From NCBI RefSeq assembly GCF_007829525.1, contig NZ_VLJP01000012.1:76507-120395 (forward strand): DNA of 43,889 nucleotides. The letters are read 5' to 3'. Positions 24,386 through 33,908 of the stretch are shown one piece after another. The number at the start of each line of letters is the position of its first letter. The stretch's first letter is position 1. The stretch comes from Mesorhizobium sp. J18. Its GTDB lineage: Bacteria > Pseudomonadota > Alphaproteobacteria > Rhizobiales > Rhizobiaceae. Position numbers and translations under genes: made by a program. Under the pieces are notes generated by a model, which was not told where the DNA came from, did not search any database, and saw only the letters and a program-made list of their open reading frames with translations.

Positions 24386-25396
24386 TCAACCGATCGTCTT
24401 GCCCAGAGCGACAGCCGTGTCCGCCATGCGGTTGGAGAAGCCCCATTCATTATCGTACCATGACATGACGCGCACGAGGTCGCCCTCGATGACCTTGGTC
24501 TGGTCGAGCGCGAAGGTGGAGGAGGCCGGATTATGGTTCATGTCGATCGAGACCAGGGGCTCCCGCGTATAGGCGAGGATGCCCTTCAGTTCGCCGTCGG
24601 CCGCCTTGACCAGTGCCTCATTGACCTCCTCGACCGTGACTTTCCTTTTCGGCACGAACTTGAAGTCGATGACGGAGACATTCGGCGTCGGCACACGGAT
24701 CGACACGCCGTCGAGCTTGCCCTTGAGCTCAGGCAGCACGAGGCCGACAGCCTTCGCCGCGCCCGTGGAAGTCGGGATCATCGACATCGCCGCCGCACGG
24801 GCGCGATAGAGATCCTTGTGCATGGTATCAAGCGTCGGCTGGTCGCCCGTATAGGCATGAATCGTCGTCATGAAGCCCTTCTCGATGCCGAAGGCGTCAT
24901 GCAGAACCTTGGCGACCGGGGCCAGGCAGTTGGTAGTGCAGGAGGCGTTGGAGATGACCACGTGGTCCCTGGTGAGCTTATCGTGGTTGACGCCGTACAC
25001 GACGGTGAGATCGGCGCCATCCGCCGGCGCGGAGACAATGACGCGCTTGGCGCCTGCCTGAAGATGCGTGGACGCCTTTTCCTTGGAGGTGAAGATGCCG
25101 GTGCATTCCAGCACAATGTCGACGCCGAGATCGCCCCATGGAAGCTTCGACGGATCACGTTCGGCCAGGACCTTGAAGCTGTCCTTGCCGACCTGAATGG
25201 TATCGCCCTCGACCTTCACCTCGCTCGGGAAGCGGCCATGGACGCTGTCGTAGCGCAAGAGATGGGCATTGGTTTCGACCGGACCGAGATCGTTAATCGC
25301 GACCACGTCGATATCGGTGCGGCCGGATTCGTAGATGGCGCGAACAATGTTGCGGCCGATGCGGCCAAATCCGTTGATAGCGACCTTTACTGTCAT
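24386..25396 (-). CDS. gap: Glyceraldehyde-3-phosphate dehydrogenase, type I
   Basis: GAPDH oxidises and phosphorylates glyceraldehyde 3-phosphate with NAD+. The 336-residue protein begins [20 protein letters not shown] (NAD-binding), has the active site [16 protein letters not shown] with the catalytic Cys, [15 protein letters not shown] with the catalytic His region, and the C-terminal [21 protein letters not shown] lies six bases before the ATG at 25396; the longer frame adds only unlike residues. tkt lies upstream on the same strand with a 137-base gap containing a stable stem. Confidence 0.97.
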   Translation of the reverse strand: MTVKVAINGFGRIGRNIVRAIYESGRTDIDVVAINDLGPVETNAHLLRYDSVHGRFPSEVKVEGDTIQVGKDSFKVLAERDPSKLPWGDLGVDIVLECTGIFTSKEKASTHLQAGAKRVIVSAPADGADLTVVYGVNHDKLTRDHVVISNASCTTNCLAPVAKVLHDAFGIEKGFMTTIHAYTGDQPTLDTMHKDLYRARAAAMSMIPTSTGAAKAVGLVLPELKGKLDGVSIRVPTPNVSVIDFKFVPKRKVTVEEVNEALVKAADGELKGILAYTREPLVSIDMNHNPASSTFALDQTKVIEGDLVRVMSWYDNEWGFSNRMADTAVALGKTIG

Positions 25397-25471
25397 GAAC
25401 TTCTCCTTGGGGAACCGGAGGCGCACGCACGCGGCGCTCTATCATCTTGGGACGGTCGCTTCATACCGAGT

Positions 25472-25502
25472 GCGACGCAAAGAATCCAGACTTTGCGCTC
25501 GC
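25472..25502 (-). terminator. Stem between tkt and gap
   Basis: CGCAAAG (25476-25482) and CTTTGCG (25491-25497) pair perfectly, extended by GCGA/TCGC with a one-base bulge, giving about 11 pairs. It lies 32 bases downstream of the tkt stop. No T-run; terminator or mRNA-processing stem. Confidence 0.45.
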
Positions 25503-25533
25503 CAATTGCTGATCCAGAGGAGAGTCCGGCCTG

Positions 25534-27528
25534 TCAGGCAGCTTTTGGCAGCCTCGCCTGCACGGCTTTTACGACCGCCTCGGCCGTGATGCCGAAATGC
25601 TCGAAAAGCTTTTCGGCAGGCGCACTGGCACCGAACCCGGTCATGCCGACGAAAAGACCATCATTGCCGATAATCTCGTCCCAACCCTGGCGGATGCCTG
25701 CTTCGACGGCCACTTTCACCGGCGCGGTACCGATGATCGCGGCGCGATAGTCCTCATCCTGCTCGTGGAAGAGTTCGAAACAGGGCACGGAGACCACGCG
25801 TGCCGGCCGGCCGCTGTCTTCCAGCAGTTTCCGGGCGGCAAGAGCGATCTCGACTTCGGAACCGGTGGCGAAGATCGACACTTCCGCCTCGTCGCTTGCC
25901 GGAGCCAGCTCATAGGCGCCGCGCGCACACAAATTCTCTTCCTCGTGCTCGAGGCGCACGGCCGGCAGGTTCTGCCGCGTCAGGGCGAGGGTCGAAGGCG
26001 TCTTGGTGGCGTTCAGGGCCAACTGCCAGCATTCGGCGGTTTCGACCGCATCGGCCGGCCGGAAGACGTAGTGGTTGGGGATAGCGCGCAGGGCAGCCAG
26101 ATGCTCGACCGGCTGATGTGTCGGTCCATCCTCGCCCAGTCCGATCGAATCATGCGTCATGACGAAGATGGTGCGAATGCCCATCAGCGATGCCAACCGC
26201 ATCGCGGGTCTCGCATAGTCCGAGAAGGTGAGGAAGGTGCCGCCATAGGGAATGACCCCGCCATGCAGCGTCATTCCGTTCATGACCGCCGCCATGCCGT
26301 GCTCGCGGATCCCGTAGTGAATATAGCGGCCGGAATAGTCGCCTGCCTTTATCGGCTTGGTCTGGCTGGTCTTTGTGTTGTTGGAACCGGTCAGGTCCGC
26401 CGATCCGCCGATGGTCTCGGGCACGCAGTCATTGATGACCTCGAGCGCCATTTCAGACGATTTGCGGGTTGCGACCTTCGGCTTCTCCTGGACGAGCCGC
26501 CGCTTGTATTCATCGATCGCCGCATCGAGGCTGATTGGAAGGTCTCCGCGCATACGCCGTTCGAATTCACCGCGCGTCTCGGCGTCGCTGGCCGTGAGCC
26601 GCTTCTCCCATTCCTTGCGCTCGCGCGCCGAACGAAGACCGGCAAGACGCCAGTCATCGAGGATATCCGAGGGCACGACGAAGGGAGCCGAGTCCCAGCC
26701 CAGCGCCTTGCGGGCCCCGGCGATCTCCTCCGGGCCGAGCGGCGAGCCATGGGCTTTGGCCGTACCGGCCCTGGTGGGAGCGCCAAAGCCGATGGTTGTC
26801 TTGAATGCGATCAGGGTCGGGCGGTGTGACGCGCGTGCGGCCTCGATGGCGGAAGCGATCGCCTCCGGGTCCTGCCCATCCGCCCGCAAGGTATTCCAGC
26901 CGGAAGCGGCGAAGCGCGCGAGCTGGTCAGTCGAATCGGCAAGAGAGACGGGACCGTCGATGGAGATTTCGTTGTCGTCCCACATGACGATCAGCTTGTT
27001 GAGCTTCAGATGTCCGGCGAGCGACAGCGCTTCCTGGCTTATACCTTCCATCAGGCAGCCGTCACCGGCCAGCACATAGGTATAGTGGTCGACGAGGTCG
27101 TCGCCGAAACGGGCGTTCAGGATACGCTCGGCAAGCGCCATGCCCACTCCGTTGGCCAATCCCTGTCCGAGTGGCCCGGTGGTGGTCTCGATGCCGGCGG
27201 CGTGGCCGTATTCCGGGTGCCCTGCTGTGCGCGAGCCTAGCTGGCGGAAATTCTTGATCTCATCGATCGTGATGTCTTCATAGCCGAGCAGGTAGAGCAG
27301 CGAGTAAAGCAGCATCGATCCGTGGCCGGCGGACAGGACGAAGCGGTCGCGATCGGCCCAGCGCGGGCTCTTCGGATCATGCGTCATGAAACGGGTGAAC
27401 AGGACCGTCGCGATGTCGGCGGCCCCCATGGGCAATCCGGGATGGCCGGAATTTGCCTTTTCAACGGCATCCATGGACAGGAAACGGATCGCATTCGCCA
27501 TCCGGTCGTGTTTTTCGCGTGGGATCAT
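25534..27528 (-). CDS. tkt: Transketolase
   Basis: Thiamine diphosphate-dependent enzyme of the pentose phosphate pathway that moves two-carbon units between sugar phosphates. At 664 residues it has the usual length. Motifs: [13 protein letters not shown] near residue 27, [37 protein letters not shown], the ThDP motif [15 protein letters not shown] with [10 protein letters not shown], and the C-terminal-half [21 protein letters not shown] take the ATG at 27528; the residues before it do not resemble the family and the ribosome site is weak either way. A promoter-like pair is at 27592-27619. ThDP use makes the nearby thiamine genes metabolically fitting, though not linked by operon. Confidence 0.97.
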   Translation of the reverse strand: MIPREKHDRMANAIRFLSMDAVEKANSGHPGLPMGAADIATVLFTRFMTHDPKSPRWADRDRFVLSAGHGSMLLYSLLYLLGYEDITIDEIKNFRQLGSRTAGHPEYGHAAGIETTTGPLGQGLANGVGMALAERILNARFGDDLVDHYTYVLAGDGCLMEGISQEALSLAGHLKLNKLIVMWDDNEISIDGPVSLADSTDQLARFAASGWNTLRADGQDPEAIASAIEAARASHRPTLIAFKTTIGFGAPTRAGTAKAHGSPLGPEEIAGARKALGWDSAPFVVPSDILDDWRLAGLRSARERKEWEKRLTASDAETRGEFERRMRGDLPISLDAAIDEYKRRLVQEKPKVATRKSSEMALEVINDCVPETIGGSADLTGSNNTKTSQTKPIKAGDYSGRYIHYGIREHGMAAVMNGMTLHGGVIPYGGTFLTFSDYARPAMRLASLMGIRTIFVMTHDSIGLGEDGPTHQPVEHLAALRAIPNHYVFRPADAVETAECWQLALNATKTPSTLALTRQNLPAVRLEHEEENLCARGAYELAPASDEAEVSIFATGSEVEIALAARKLLEDSGRPARVVSVPCFELFHEQDEDYRAAIIGTAPVKVAVEAGIRQGWDEIIGNDGLFVGMTGFGASAPAEKLFEHFGITAEAVVKAVQARLPKAA

Positions 27529-27591
27529 GTTCGCTCGCAGTCGATGGCGGCTGGACTTTGCCCGGGGAGCAATCCCCTGAAAGGCAGGCGA

Positions 27592-27619
27592 CACATAGCA
27601 GGTGAGGTCGCCAAGTCAA
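27592..27619 (-). promoter_or_regulatory. Predicted tkt promoter
   Basis: On the minus strand TTGACT (27619-27614), 16-base spacer, TATGTG (27597-27592). The -35 lies in GCTTTGTTGAC, which recurs in the opposite orientation in the DUF4164-zapA promoter. Confidence 0.4.
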
Positions 27620-27703
27620 CAAAGCGAGCCGGACCATTCAGAGATTCGAACAGCCCTGTCGAAGGCGCTGTATCCGATACCGGGGGATAGGTGAACTGCT
27701 TTG

Positions 27704-27733
27704 TTGACGCCGGCTTAACACGCTGCCTAATCT
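27704..27733 (+). promoter_or_regulatory. Predicted promoter of the DUF4164-zapA operon
   Basis: TTGACG (27704-27709), 18-base spacer, TAATCT (27728-27733). The extended -35 GCTTTGTTGAC (27698-27708) is the exact reverse complement of 27615-27625 in the tkt promoter. GANTC sites (GATTC) lie at 27643 and 27763. Confidence 0.4.
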
Positions 27734-27795
27734 TTTCCATATAAGGCGTTAGTAATGCGCGTGATTCGGCACTGGGCGGGCTTGGAACGACAACC

Positions 27796-28068
27796 ATGAC
27801 CGGCGAAACCACACTCAGAGAAGCCATAAGCCGCCTGGGGAAGGCCATAGACACGCTCGAACACACAGTCGAACTGCGGCTTGAGAAGGAACAGGATTTC
27901 GGCGAGGCTGAAGCCGAAGTGCAGCGGATGAACGCCGACCGCGCCCGGCTTGCCCAGGAGCTGGACAAGTCCGAAGCCCGGGCCGAACGGCTGGCGGATG
28001 CCAATAAGGAAGTTTCCCGCAGATTGGTGGCGGCGATGGAGACGATCCGCGCCGTCCTCGACCGATAG
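27796..28068 (+). CDS. DUF4164-type small coiled-coil protein
   Basis: A 90-residue, highly charged and almost wholly helical protein with leucine/alanine heptads (REAISRLGKAIDTLEHTVEL, RLAQELDKSEARAERLADAN). It matches the small DUF4164-like proteins that lie directly before zapA in many Hyphomicrobiales. No enzyme motif or signal peptide. The stop is nine bases before the zapA start, so they are cotranscribed. A part in cell division with ZapA is plausible but has not been shown as far as I know. The ribosome site before the ATG is weak. Confidence 0.75.
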   Translation: MTGETTLREAISRLGKAIDTLEHTVELRLEKEQDFGEAEAEVQRMNADRARLAQELDKSEARAERLADANKEVSRRLVAAMETIRAVLDR

Positions 28069-28077
28069 GCGGACGCC

Positions 28078-28452
28078 ATGGCGCAGGTTACGGTCACGAT
28101 CGACAACAAGCAGTACAGGATGGCCTGCGACGAGGGGCAGGAGGAGCACCTCATCGATCTCGCACAGCGGTTCGACCGCTATGTCACCCATCTGAAGGAA
28201 ACCTTCGGCGAGATCGGCGATCAGCGCATCACAGTGATGTCCGGCATCATGGTGATGGATGAGCTTTCGGAACTGCAGAAGCGCGTGCGCGGCATGGAAA
28301 GCGAGATCCTCACCCTGCGCAAGACGCGTGACGAGGCGCTCATCAAAGCAGACAAGAATGATGCCGCGCTGACCGGCGTGCTGCTGCAACTGGCGGAAAA
28401 GATCGAAACCCTGAACGCCAAGCTGAGTGCCGGCCTGAGCGAGGCTGATTAG
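28078..28452 (+). CDS. zapA: Cell division protein ZapA
   Basis: ZapA binds FtsZ in the cytoplasm and cross-links its filaments to stabilise the Z-ring. The 124-residue protein has the N-terminal globular part AQVTVTIDNKQYRMACDEGQ and EEHLIDLAQRFDRYV, followed by a C-terminal coiled coil (LSELQKRVRGMESEILTLRK, then AEKIETLNAKL). Length and layout match ZapA. It is the second gene of the DUF4164-zapA operon and ends at a bidirectional hairpin before the converging uup gene. The 6S RNA and 5-formyl-THF cyclo-ligase genes that often follow zapA are not here. Confidence 0.9.
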   Translation: MAQVTVTIDNKQYRMACDEGQEEHLIDLAQRFDRYVTHLKETFGEIGDQRITVMSGIMVMDELSELQKRVRGMESEILTLRKTRDEALIKADKNDAALTGVLLQLAEKIETLNAKLSAGLSEAD

Positions 28453-28513
28453 GGGCCTACGCTCTAACCGGAAGTGCGTACGCTCCTCGGCATTTGGATG
28501 CGGATTCGGATTA

Positions 28514-28543
28514 TTCCGAAAGGGCAGTTCCTGCTTTTCGGAA
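28514..28543. terminator. Bidirectional terminator between zapA and uup
   Basis: TTCCGAAA (28514-28521) and TTTCGGAA (28536-28543), with an inner GCAG/CTGC pairing, form a good hairpin in the 98-base gap between two converging stops. The A- and T-rich arm ends serve both directions. Confidence 0.65.
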
Positions 28544-28550
28544 CGATATC

Positions 28551-30368
28551 CTAACTACCTTCAATCTCCTCGCGCAGCAGCTCCAGTTCCAGCCACTCCT
28601 CTTCCATGCGGCCATGTTCAGCGCGCTTGTCGTCAAGCATCGCTGCCGTCTTTGCGAAGCCGGCCGGATCGCGGGTGTAGAAATCCGGATCGGCCAGCTT
28701 CGCTTCCAGTTCCGAAATTTCCTGCGCGACGGAGGCGATGTTTTTCGGCAGGTTTTCCAGTGCGAATTTCTGCTTGTAGGAAAGTTTCCGGGAAGCTTCT
28801 TTCCTGTCCCGATCCGCCGACCTGTCCCTGTCGGCCCGTGCAGGTGATCTCGCGTTCCTTTTGCGGTCCCCCAACCGCGAGCCGCCTCGCTGGGCAAGCA
28901 TGTCGGAATAGCCTCCGGCATATTCCGTCCAACGGCCGTCGCCTTCCGGAACGATCGTGCTGGTCACGGTGCGGTCGAGGAAGTCGCGATCATGGCTGAC
29001 GAGAATGACAGTGCCGGGAAATCCGGCTACCAGTTCCTGCAAGAGATCGAGCGTTTCCATGTCGAGGTCGTTGGTCGGCTCGTCAAGGACCAGCAGATTG
29101 GTTGGTCTTGCCAGGATGCGCGCCAACACCAGCCGCGCCCTTTCGCCGCCGGAAAGATTGCGCACCGGCGTGCGCGCCTGTTCCGGCTTGAAGAGAAAAT
29201 CCTTCATGTAGGAGACGACGTGGCGCTCCTCGCCATTGACGATGACGCTGTCGCCGCGGCCGTCGGTGAGGAAATGCGCCAGCGTTTCGTTCGGATCGAG
29301 CGCGGCGCGTTTCTGGTCGAGCACTGCGATATCGAGATTTGTGCCAAGGCGCACGCTGCCAGCGTCGGGCTTCAATTCACCCGTCAGAAGCTTCAGAAGC
29401 GTCGTTTTTCCCGCACCATTCGCCCCGACGAGGCCGATCCGGTCGCCGCGTAATATGCGCGTGGAAAAATCCTTCACCACCGTCAGATCGCCATAGCTTT
29501 TCTGCAGGCCGTTGGCCTCGAGGACGAGCTTGCCGGATTCGGTCGCGTCTCCGGCGGCCATGATCGCAACACCCTCGGCACGCCGGTGCGTGCGGTGGCG
29601 TTCGCGCATGGCCTGCAACTCGCCCAGACGGCGCATGTTGCGCTTGCGTCGCGCGGTCACACCGTAGCGCAGCCAGTCTTCCTCACGGGCGATCTGGCGG
29701 CCGAGCTTGTGCTGCTCGCGTTCTTCTTCCTCCAGCACCTTGTCGCGCCAGTCCTCGAAATGGGCAAAGCCGCGATCGAGCCTGCGTGTCTGCCCGCGAT
29801 CGAGCCAGACTGTCATCTGGCTGACCTTTTCAAGGAAGCGGCGGTCGTGGGAGATCAGCACGAGTGCGGAAGATGTTCGTGAAAGCTCCTCCTCCAGCCA
29901 TTCGATCGTCGTCAGATCAAGATGGTTGGTCGGCTCGTCCAGGAGCAGGATGTCGGGTTCTGGCGCCAGAACGCGGGCGAGCGCAGCCCGCCGTGCCTCG
30001 CCGCCGGATAGCGAAGATGGTTCCTCCTCGCCGGTCAGCCCGAGGCGGTCGAGCACCAGCGCCACGCGATTGATGTCGTCCGCCGGACCGAGCCCCTGCT
30101 CGACATAGGAGCGCACGGTCGCATGACCCTCCATGTCCGGTGCCTGGGCAAGATAGCGGACAGTAGCGGTCGGCTGGCGGAAGACCTCGCCTTCCTGCGG
30201 CTCCACGGTGCCGGCTGCGATCTTGAGCAGGGTTGACTTGCCGGAACCGTTGCGTCCGACCAGCGCAATTCGGTCGCCGGCAGACACGGACAGTTCCGCG
30301 CCTTCGAGGAGCGGTGTGCCGCCGAAGGTCAGATGAATATTGTCGAGCTTGAGGAGAGGCGGAGCCAA
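28551..30368 (-). CDS. uup: ABC-F family ATPase, Uup-like
   Basis: A soluble 605-residue protein with two ATPase cassettes and no membrane part. Cassette 1: GRNGSGKST (Walker A, about 38-46), LSGGEARRAALAR, ILLLDEPTNHLDL. Cassette 2: GANGAGKTT, LSGGERARLVLAR, LLVLDEPTNDLDM. Between them is the basic linker rich in Arg typical of ABC-F, and the C-terminus is a charged segment plus coiled coil (ISELEAKLADPDFY, EEEWLELELLREEIEG) as in Uup. ABC-F proteins act on ribosomes; Uup also affects DNA transposition frequency in E. coli. Start is TTG at 30368, six bases after the thiN stop, so the two genes are likely cotranscribed. Confidence 0.92.
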   Translation of the reverse strand: MAPPLLKLDNIHLTFGGTPLLEGAELSVSAGDRIALVGRNGSGKSTLLKIAAGTVEPQEGEVFRQPTATVRYLAQAPDMEGHATVRSYVEQGLGPADDINRVALVLDRLGLTGEEEPSSLSGGEARRAALARVLAPEPDILLLDEPTNHLDLTTIEWLEEELSRTSSALVLISHDRRFLEKVSQMTVWLDRGQTRRLDRGFAHFEDWRDKVLEEEEREQHKLGRQIAREEDWLRYGVTARRKRNMRRLGELQAMRERHRTHRRAEGVAIMAAGDATESGKLVLEANGLQKSYGDLTVVKDFSTRILRGDRIGLVGANGAGKTTLLKLLTGELKPDAGSVRLGTNLDIAVLDQKRAALDPNETLAHFLTDGRGDSVIVNGEERHVVSYMKDFLFKPEQARTPVRNLSGGERARLVLARILARPTNLLVLDEPTNDLDMETLDLLQELVAGFPGTVILVSHDRDFLDRTVTSTIVPEGDGRWTEYAGGYSDMLAQRGGSRLGDRKRNARSPARADRDRSADRDRKEASRKLSYKQKFALENLPKNIASVAQEISELEAKLADPDFYTRDPAGFAKTAAMLDDKRAEHGRMEEEWLELELLREEIEGS

Positions 30369-30374
30369 TGTCTG

Positions 30375-31013
30375 CTACACTTCCAGGATGCGATGGACGA
30401 CGAGAATCGCGCGGCCCTTTGCCAGGCTGATACGAAGCCGGCCGCGCACCTCGTTGGAGATGGTGAGGGACGAACCGAATGCAACCTCGACATTATCGAG
30501 CGGCCATTTCGCGCCCTCGACCGTCAGGCCCGAAAGGTCGGAGAAGCCGAGGATGCTGAAAAGCGTTCCGTCCGCGTAGTCAAATTCATGTTCCCCGACG
30601 AGCAGGGGCCGGCCTTCCTGCGCGCCGCTGGTGAGCAGCACCGGTATCCCTTCTTCCTCCAGTCGCAGGGCCTGCGCCAGATGCAGATAGGCATGATCCG
30701 CCCTTGCGCCGCCGAATGCGCCGGCGAGCACCAGCGCAGTCGCCCCTTCTCGCAAGGCCGCGGTGATGGCCAGTTCGCCATCGGTGAAATCCTTCTCCAG
30801 TGGAAAGACCTCGCGCTTCACGTCGGAATGCGCGGCCAATGTCTCCTCGGAGACGGAATCGAAATCGCCGAGCCACAATTCCGGCGTCACGCCGAGCAAC
30901 CTGGCATGGCGGATTCCGGAATCGGCCGCGATCACCCGCGTGCCGGTGATCTGGACGCCCAGTTCAGGGGTGCGGACAAGATCGCCGCCAAGCAGGATTG
31001 TGAATCGGCTCAT
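30375..31013 (-). CDS. thiN: Thiamine pyrophosphokinase
   Basis: The enzyme makes thiamine diphosphate directly from thiamine and ATP in the cytoplasm. The 212-residue protein shows the family motifs VIAADSGIRHARLLG, PELWLGDFDSV, LEKDFTDGELAI and FGGARADHAYLHL, followed by a beta-rich C-terminal thiamine-binding part. It is divergent from the riboswitch-controlled thiBPQ importer, so imported thiamine would be converted here into the cofactor that in turn shuts the riboswitch. The riboswitch lies on the other strand and does not control thiN. Start ATG at 31013. Confidence 0.88.
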   Translation of the reverse strand: MSRFTILLGGDLVRTPELGVQITGTRVIAADSGIRHARLLGVTPELWLGDFDSVSEETLAAHSDVKREVFPLEKDFTDGELAITAALREGATALVLAGAFGGARADHAYLHLAQALRLEEEGIPVLLTSGAQEGRPLLVGEHEFDYADGTLFSILGFSDLSGLTVEGAKWPLDNVEVAFGSSLTISNEVRGRLRISLAKGRAILVVHRILEV

Positions 31014-31101
31014 GGCGCGCCCTTACCACGGTAAAGGCGCAGAGCGGAAGCGGGGTGAGCATGCTTGCGCGCTCCGCTGGCGGCCCCTATGTTTTTTAGG
31101 C

Positions 31102-31200
31102 TCTAACGGGGTGCCGGACGCAAATGCTTTCGGCTGAGAGGCGAAGGATATTCGCTAACCCGCAGAACCTGATCCGGCTCATACCGGCGGAGGGATTAGA
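31102..31200 (+). promoter_or_regulatory. TPP riboswitch (thi-box)
   Basis: The conserved core is complete: ACGGGGTGCC, GGCTGAGA, ACCCGCAGAACCTGAT, and CGGCGGAGGGA. P1 closes by TCTAA (31102-31106) with TTAGA (31196-31200). P3 carries a small extra arm (GGCGAAGGATATTCGC region). It lies in the leader of thiB, 51 bases before the start codon. Confidence 0.96.
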
Positions 31201-31212
31201 CGCTCGTTATCT

Positions 31213-31250
31213 GGCGCCTCAATTCCCTGAAAATGAAGAAAGGAGGCGTC
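31213..31250 (+). promoter_or_regulatory. Riboswitch expression platform: stem hiding the thiB ribosome site
   Basis: GGCGCCTC (31213-31220) pairs with GAGGCGTC (31243-31250), eight pairs with one G-U, covering the AGGAGG ribosome site and ending at the base before the ATG. The alternative partner of GGCGCC is GGTGCC (31110-31115) inside the aptamer, so ligand binding would free the arm to mask the ribosome site. No T-run terminator is present. Confidence 0.7.
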
Positions 31251-32252
31251 ATGCCGTTCAGATCGATCATCGGTGCAATCTTGGCGCTTGCGGCGATTGT
31301 CGTCCCCGCAAAAGCGCAGGAAAAGCTCACCGTTTACACCTATGAGAGCTTCACCGCGGAATGGGGTCCCGGCCCGGTCGTGGAAAAGGCGTTCGAGGCT
31401 GAATGCGATTGCGACCTTGAATTCGTATCAGTGGCCGATGGTGTGGCGCTGCTCAACAGGGTGACGCTGGAGGGAAAGAACACCAAGGCAGATATTGTTC
31501 TCGGTCTCGACACCAATCTCACCCATGAGGCGGAGAAGACGGGTCTGTTCGCTCCTCATGGCATCGACACGGCGCGGGTGAACGTACCGGGTGGTTTCGA
31601 GGACGATGTCTTCGTTCCTTATGACTACGGCTATTTTGCCTTCGTCTACGATACCGAAGCGCTGGATAATCCGCCGAAGAGCCTGAAAGCGCTGGTGGAG
31701 GACGATTCCGACCTCAAAATCGCCATTCAGGACCCGCGTACCTCCACTCCGGGGCTGGGGCTGGTGCTGTGGATGAAAGCGGTCTTCGGCGACGAAACGG
31801 CCGACGCCTGGGCGAAGCTCAAGAACAAGGTCCTGACCGTCACACCGGGCTGGAGCGAGTCCTACGGTCTCTTCACCAGTGGCGAAGTGCCGATGGTGCT
31901 GTCCTATACGACCTCGCCCGCCTATCATCGCATTGCCGAAGACAAGGACCGCTACAAGGCCGCTGCCTTCGAGGAGGGGCATTACCTGCAAGTCGAGGTG
32001 GCGGCGCGCACTGCGAAAGCTGCTGATAACGAACTCGCGACGAAGTTTCTCTCCTTCATGACAGGGCCGAGCTTCCAGGACGCCATTCCGGAAACCAACT
32101 GGATGTTCCCCGCCGGCGAGATGTCGAAACCCCTGAATCCGGTTTTCGACGAACTAGTGGAGCCGGCGGAGACCTTGAGCTTCCCATCCAAGGAGGTGGC
32201 TGAAAACCGCAAGGCCTGGGTGAACGAATGGCTCTCCGTGATGAGCAGGTAG
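31251..32252 (+). CDS. thiB: Thiamine ABC transporter substrate-binding protein
   Basis: ThiB captures thiamine (and its phosphates) in the periplasm for ThiPQ. The 333-residue protein has a signal peptide ([20 protein letters not shown], cleaved near KAQ), then [57 protein letters not shown] and [20 protein letters not shown], all matching ThiB. I chose the ATG at 31251 because AGGAGG at 31241-31246 fits it; the ATG at 31233 lies before that site. Translation is predicted to be shut by TPP through the stem just before the start. Confidence 0.95.
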   Translation: MPFRSIIGAILALAAIVVPAKAQEKLTVYTYESFTAEWGPGPVVEKAFEAECDCDLEFVSVADGVALLNRVTLEGKNTKADIVLGLDTNLTHEAEKTGLFAPHGIDTARVNVPGGFEDDVFVPYDYGYFAFVYDTEALDNPPKSLKALVEDDSDLKIAIQDPRTSTPGLGLVLWMKAVFGDETADAWAKLKNKVLTVTPGWSESYGLFTSGEVPMVLSYTTSPAYHRIAEDKDRYKAAAFEEGHYLQVEVAARTAKAADNELATKFLSFMTGPSFQDAIPETNWMFPAGEMSKPLNPVFDELVEPAETLSFPSKEVAENRKAWVNEWLSVMSR

Positions 32253-32297
32253 AGTCATAGTGCCTTTTTACCCCCCTCTGGTCTGCAGGCCTCTGAC

Positions 32298-33908
32298 ATG
32301 TCCCAGATGATCTCCGGTCGCATCGCCGGCGGGATCTTCGCCCTTGCGGCAACCGCACTTCTCGTCCTGGGCGCCCTCGGAGGGCTGCTCATGGAAGCGG
32401 CGGGGAACTGGAACGGCGCGACCGCGGCATTCGATGCTTATCTCTTGCGGGTCGCGCAATTCACCCTCTGGCAGGCATTGCTTTCAACCTTGCTTTCCGT
32501 CGTGCCGGCGATCTTCGTCGCCCGCGCCCTGGCGCGCCACCCGTCCTTTCCCGGACGGGCCTTCATCCTTCGGCTGTTTGCCCTGCCGCTCGCCCTGCCG
32601 GCAGTCGTCGTCGCCCTCGGGGTCCTGGCCCTCTACGGACGGGCGGGTTATTTTGCCGGCCTCCTGACGCTAACTTTCGGCGAGCGGTGGCAAGGCATTT
32701 ACGGCCTGTCCGGCATCCTGGTTGCTCATGTATTCTTCAATCTGCCTCTCGCGACGCGTCTCTTCCTCGGCGCACTCGAAAGCGTCCCTTCCGGACAGTG
32801 GCGGCTTGCCGCCCAGCTTGGCATGAATGCGCGGGCCTCTTTCCGCTTCATCGAATGGCCGGTCCTGCGCTCCGCCATACCGGGCGTGGCCGGGCTGGTT
32901 TTCATGCTCTGCGCAACTTCCTTCGCGATCGTGCTCATGCTCGGCGGCGGTCCGCGCGCCACGACGCTGGAAGTGGCGATCTATCAGGCATTGCGCTTCG
33001 ACTTCGACCCGGCTCGCGCGGTTTCACTGACATTGGTTCAGGTGCTCCTGACGGCGGCAATCGTTGTGTTCCTCGGGCGGCTCGGGGCATCCATGACCGG
33101 CGATGCCAGCCTTCCCCTGGCGCCGAACAGACGCATCTGGCGAAACGGCGGCGAGACGCTCGCCAATATCGTGCTTGTCCTGCTCGCGTTGGCGTTCGTC
33201 GCCGGACCGATGCTTGCCATCGTTGCGGGCGGCCTGCAGGCGGATCTTGTGCGTCTTGCCGGCGAAAGAAGCGTGCGCGCCGCTGCCCTTACGAGCCTGA
33301 TCCTTTCGGCGAGCGCAGCACTCCTGTGCGTTATCCTCTCCTTTGCTCTCGTGGCGGGAAGGCGCGCGCTGGAGCTTCGGCGTGGAAACATGCCTGCCGG
33401 ACCCGCCGAAAGATTCATGGACAGCGGCGTGGCGATGGTGCTGGTCGTACCCCCCGTCGTGATCGGTGCCGGATGGTTTATCTTGTTGCAAAATGCGGGG
33501 GACGTCTTCACCTTCGCGCCACTCATGGTGGTGACGGTCAATGCCGTCATGGCCATGCCTTTCGCGGTGCGGGCGATCCGGCCCGCCTATGACGCCGCCA
33601 GCGCGCGGCACGAAAAGCTCTGTCTTTCCCTCGGCGTCACCGGCTGGAACAGGCTCCGCCTCGTCGACTGGCCGAGCCTTCGTCGGCCGGGGGCTACCGC
33701 ACTTGCCTTCGCCATGGCGCTTTCCTTCGGCGACCTCGGCGTCATAGCCCTTTTCGGCAGCGAGAATGTGCAGACCTTGCCCTATCTCCTGCTTTCACGC
33801 ATGAGCAGCTATCGCACGGCCGACGCCGCGGGGCTTGCGCTTATGCTCGCAATATTGTGCCTCGTCCTCATGATGGCGGCGGAACGGCTTGGAAGGGCAA
33901 GGGCGTGA
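32298..33908 (+). CDS. thiP: Thiamine ABC transporter permease
   Basis: A single 536-residue inner-membrane protein made of two fused permease halves, as is standard for ThiP. Each half carries the coupling-loop type sequence: [20 protein letters not shown] followed by AAQLGMNA in the first half, and [19 protein letters not shown] with [20 protein letters not shown] in the second. The ATG at 32298 starts 45 bases after thiB. The stop overlaps the thiQ start (GTGA at 33905), so permease and ATPase are translated together. It forms the channel for thiamine. Confidence 0.94.
   Translation: MSQMISGRIAGGIFALAATALLVLGALGGLLMEAAGNWNGATAAFDAYLLRVAQFTLWQALLSTLLSVVPAIFVARALARHPSFPGRAFILRLFALPLALPAVVVALGVLALYGRAGYFAGLLTLTFGERWQGIYGLSGILVAHVFFNLPLATRLFLGALESVPSGQWRLAAQLGMNARASFRFIEWPVLRSAIPGVAGLVFMLCATSFAIVLMLGGGPRATTLEVAIYQALRFDFDPARAVSLTLVQVLLTAAIVVFLGRLGASMTGDASLPLAPNRRIWRNGGETLANIVLVLLALAFVAGPMLAIVAGGLQADLVRLAGERSVRAAALTSLILSASAALLCVILSFALVAGRRALELRRGNMPAGPAERFMDSGVAMVLVVPPVVIGAGWFILLQNAGDVFTFAPLMVVTVNAVMAMPFAVRAIRPAYDAASARHEKLCLSLGVTGWNRLRLVDWPSLRRPGATALAFAMALSFGDLGVIALFGSENVQTLPYLLLSRMSSYRTADAAGLALMLAILCLVLMMAAERLGRARA

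Noticed and set aside
28453-28550. 6S RNA gene, which often follows zapA
   Set aside because: Only 98 bases are available and they contain a terminator hairpin; a 6S RNA needs about 150-200 bases with a long closed stem.
31102-31200. Control of thiN by the TPP riboswitch
   Set aside because: The aptamer is transcribed rightward with thiB; thiN starts leftward at 31013 and is not downstream of it.
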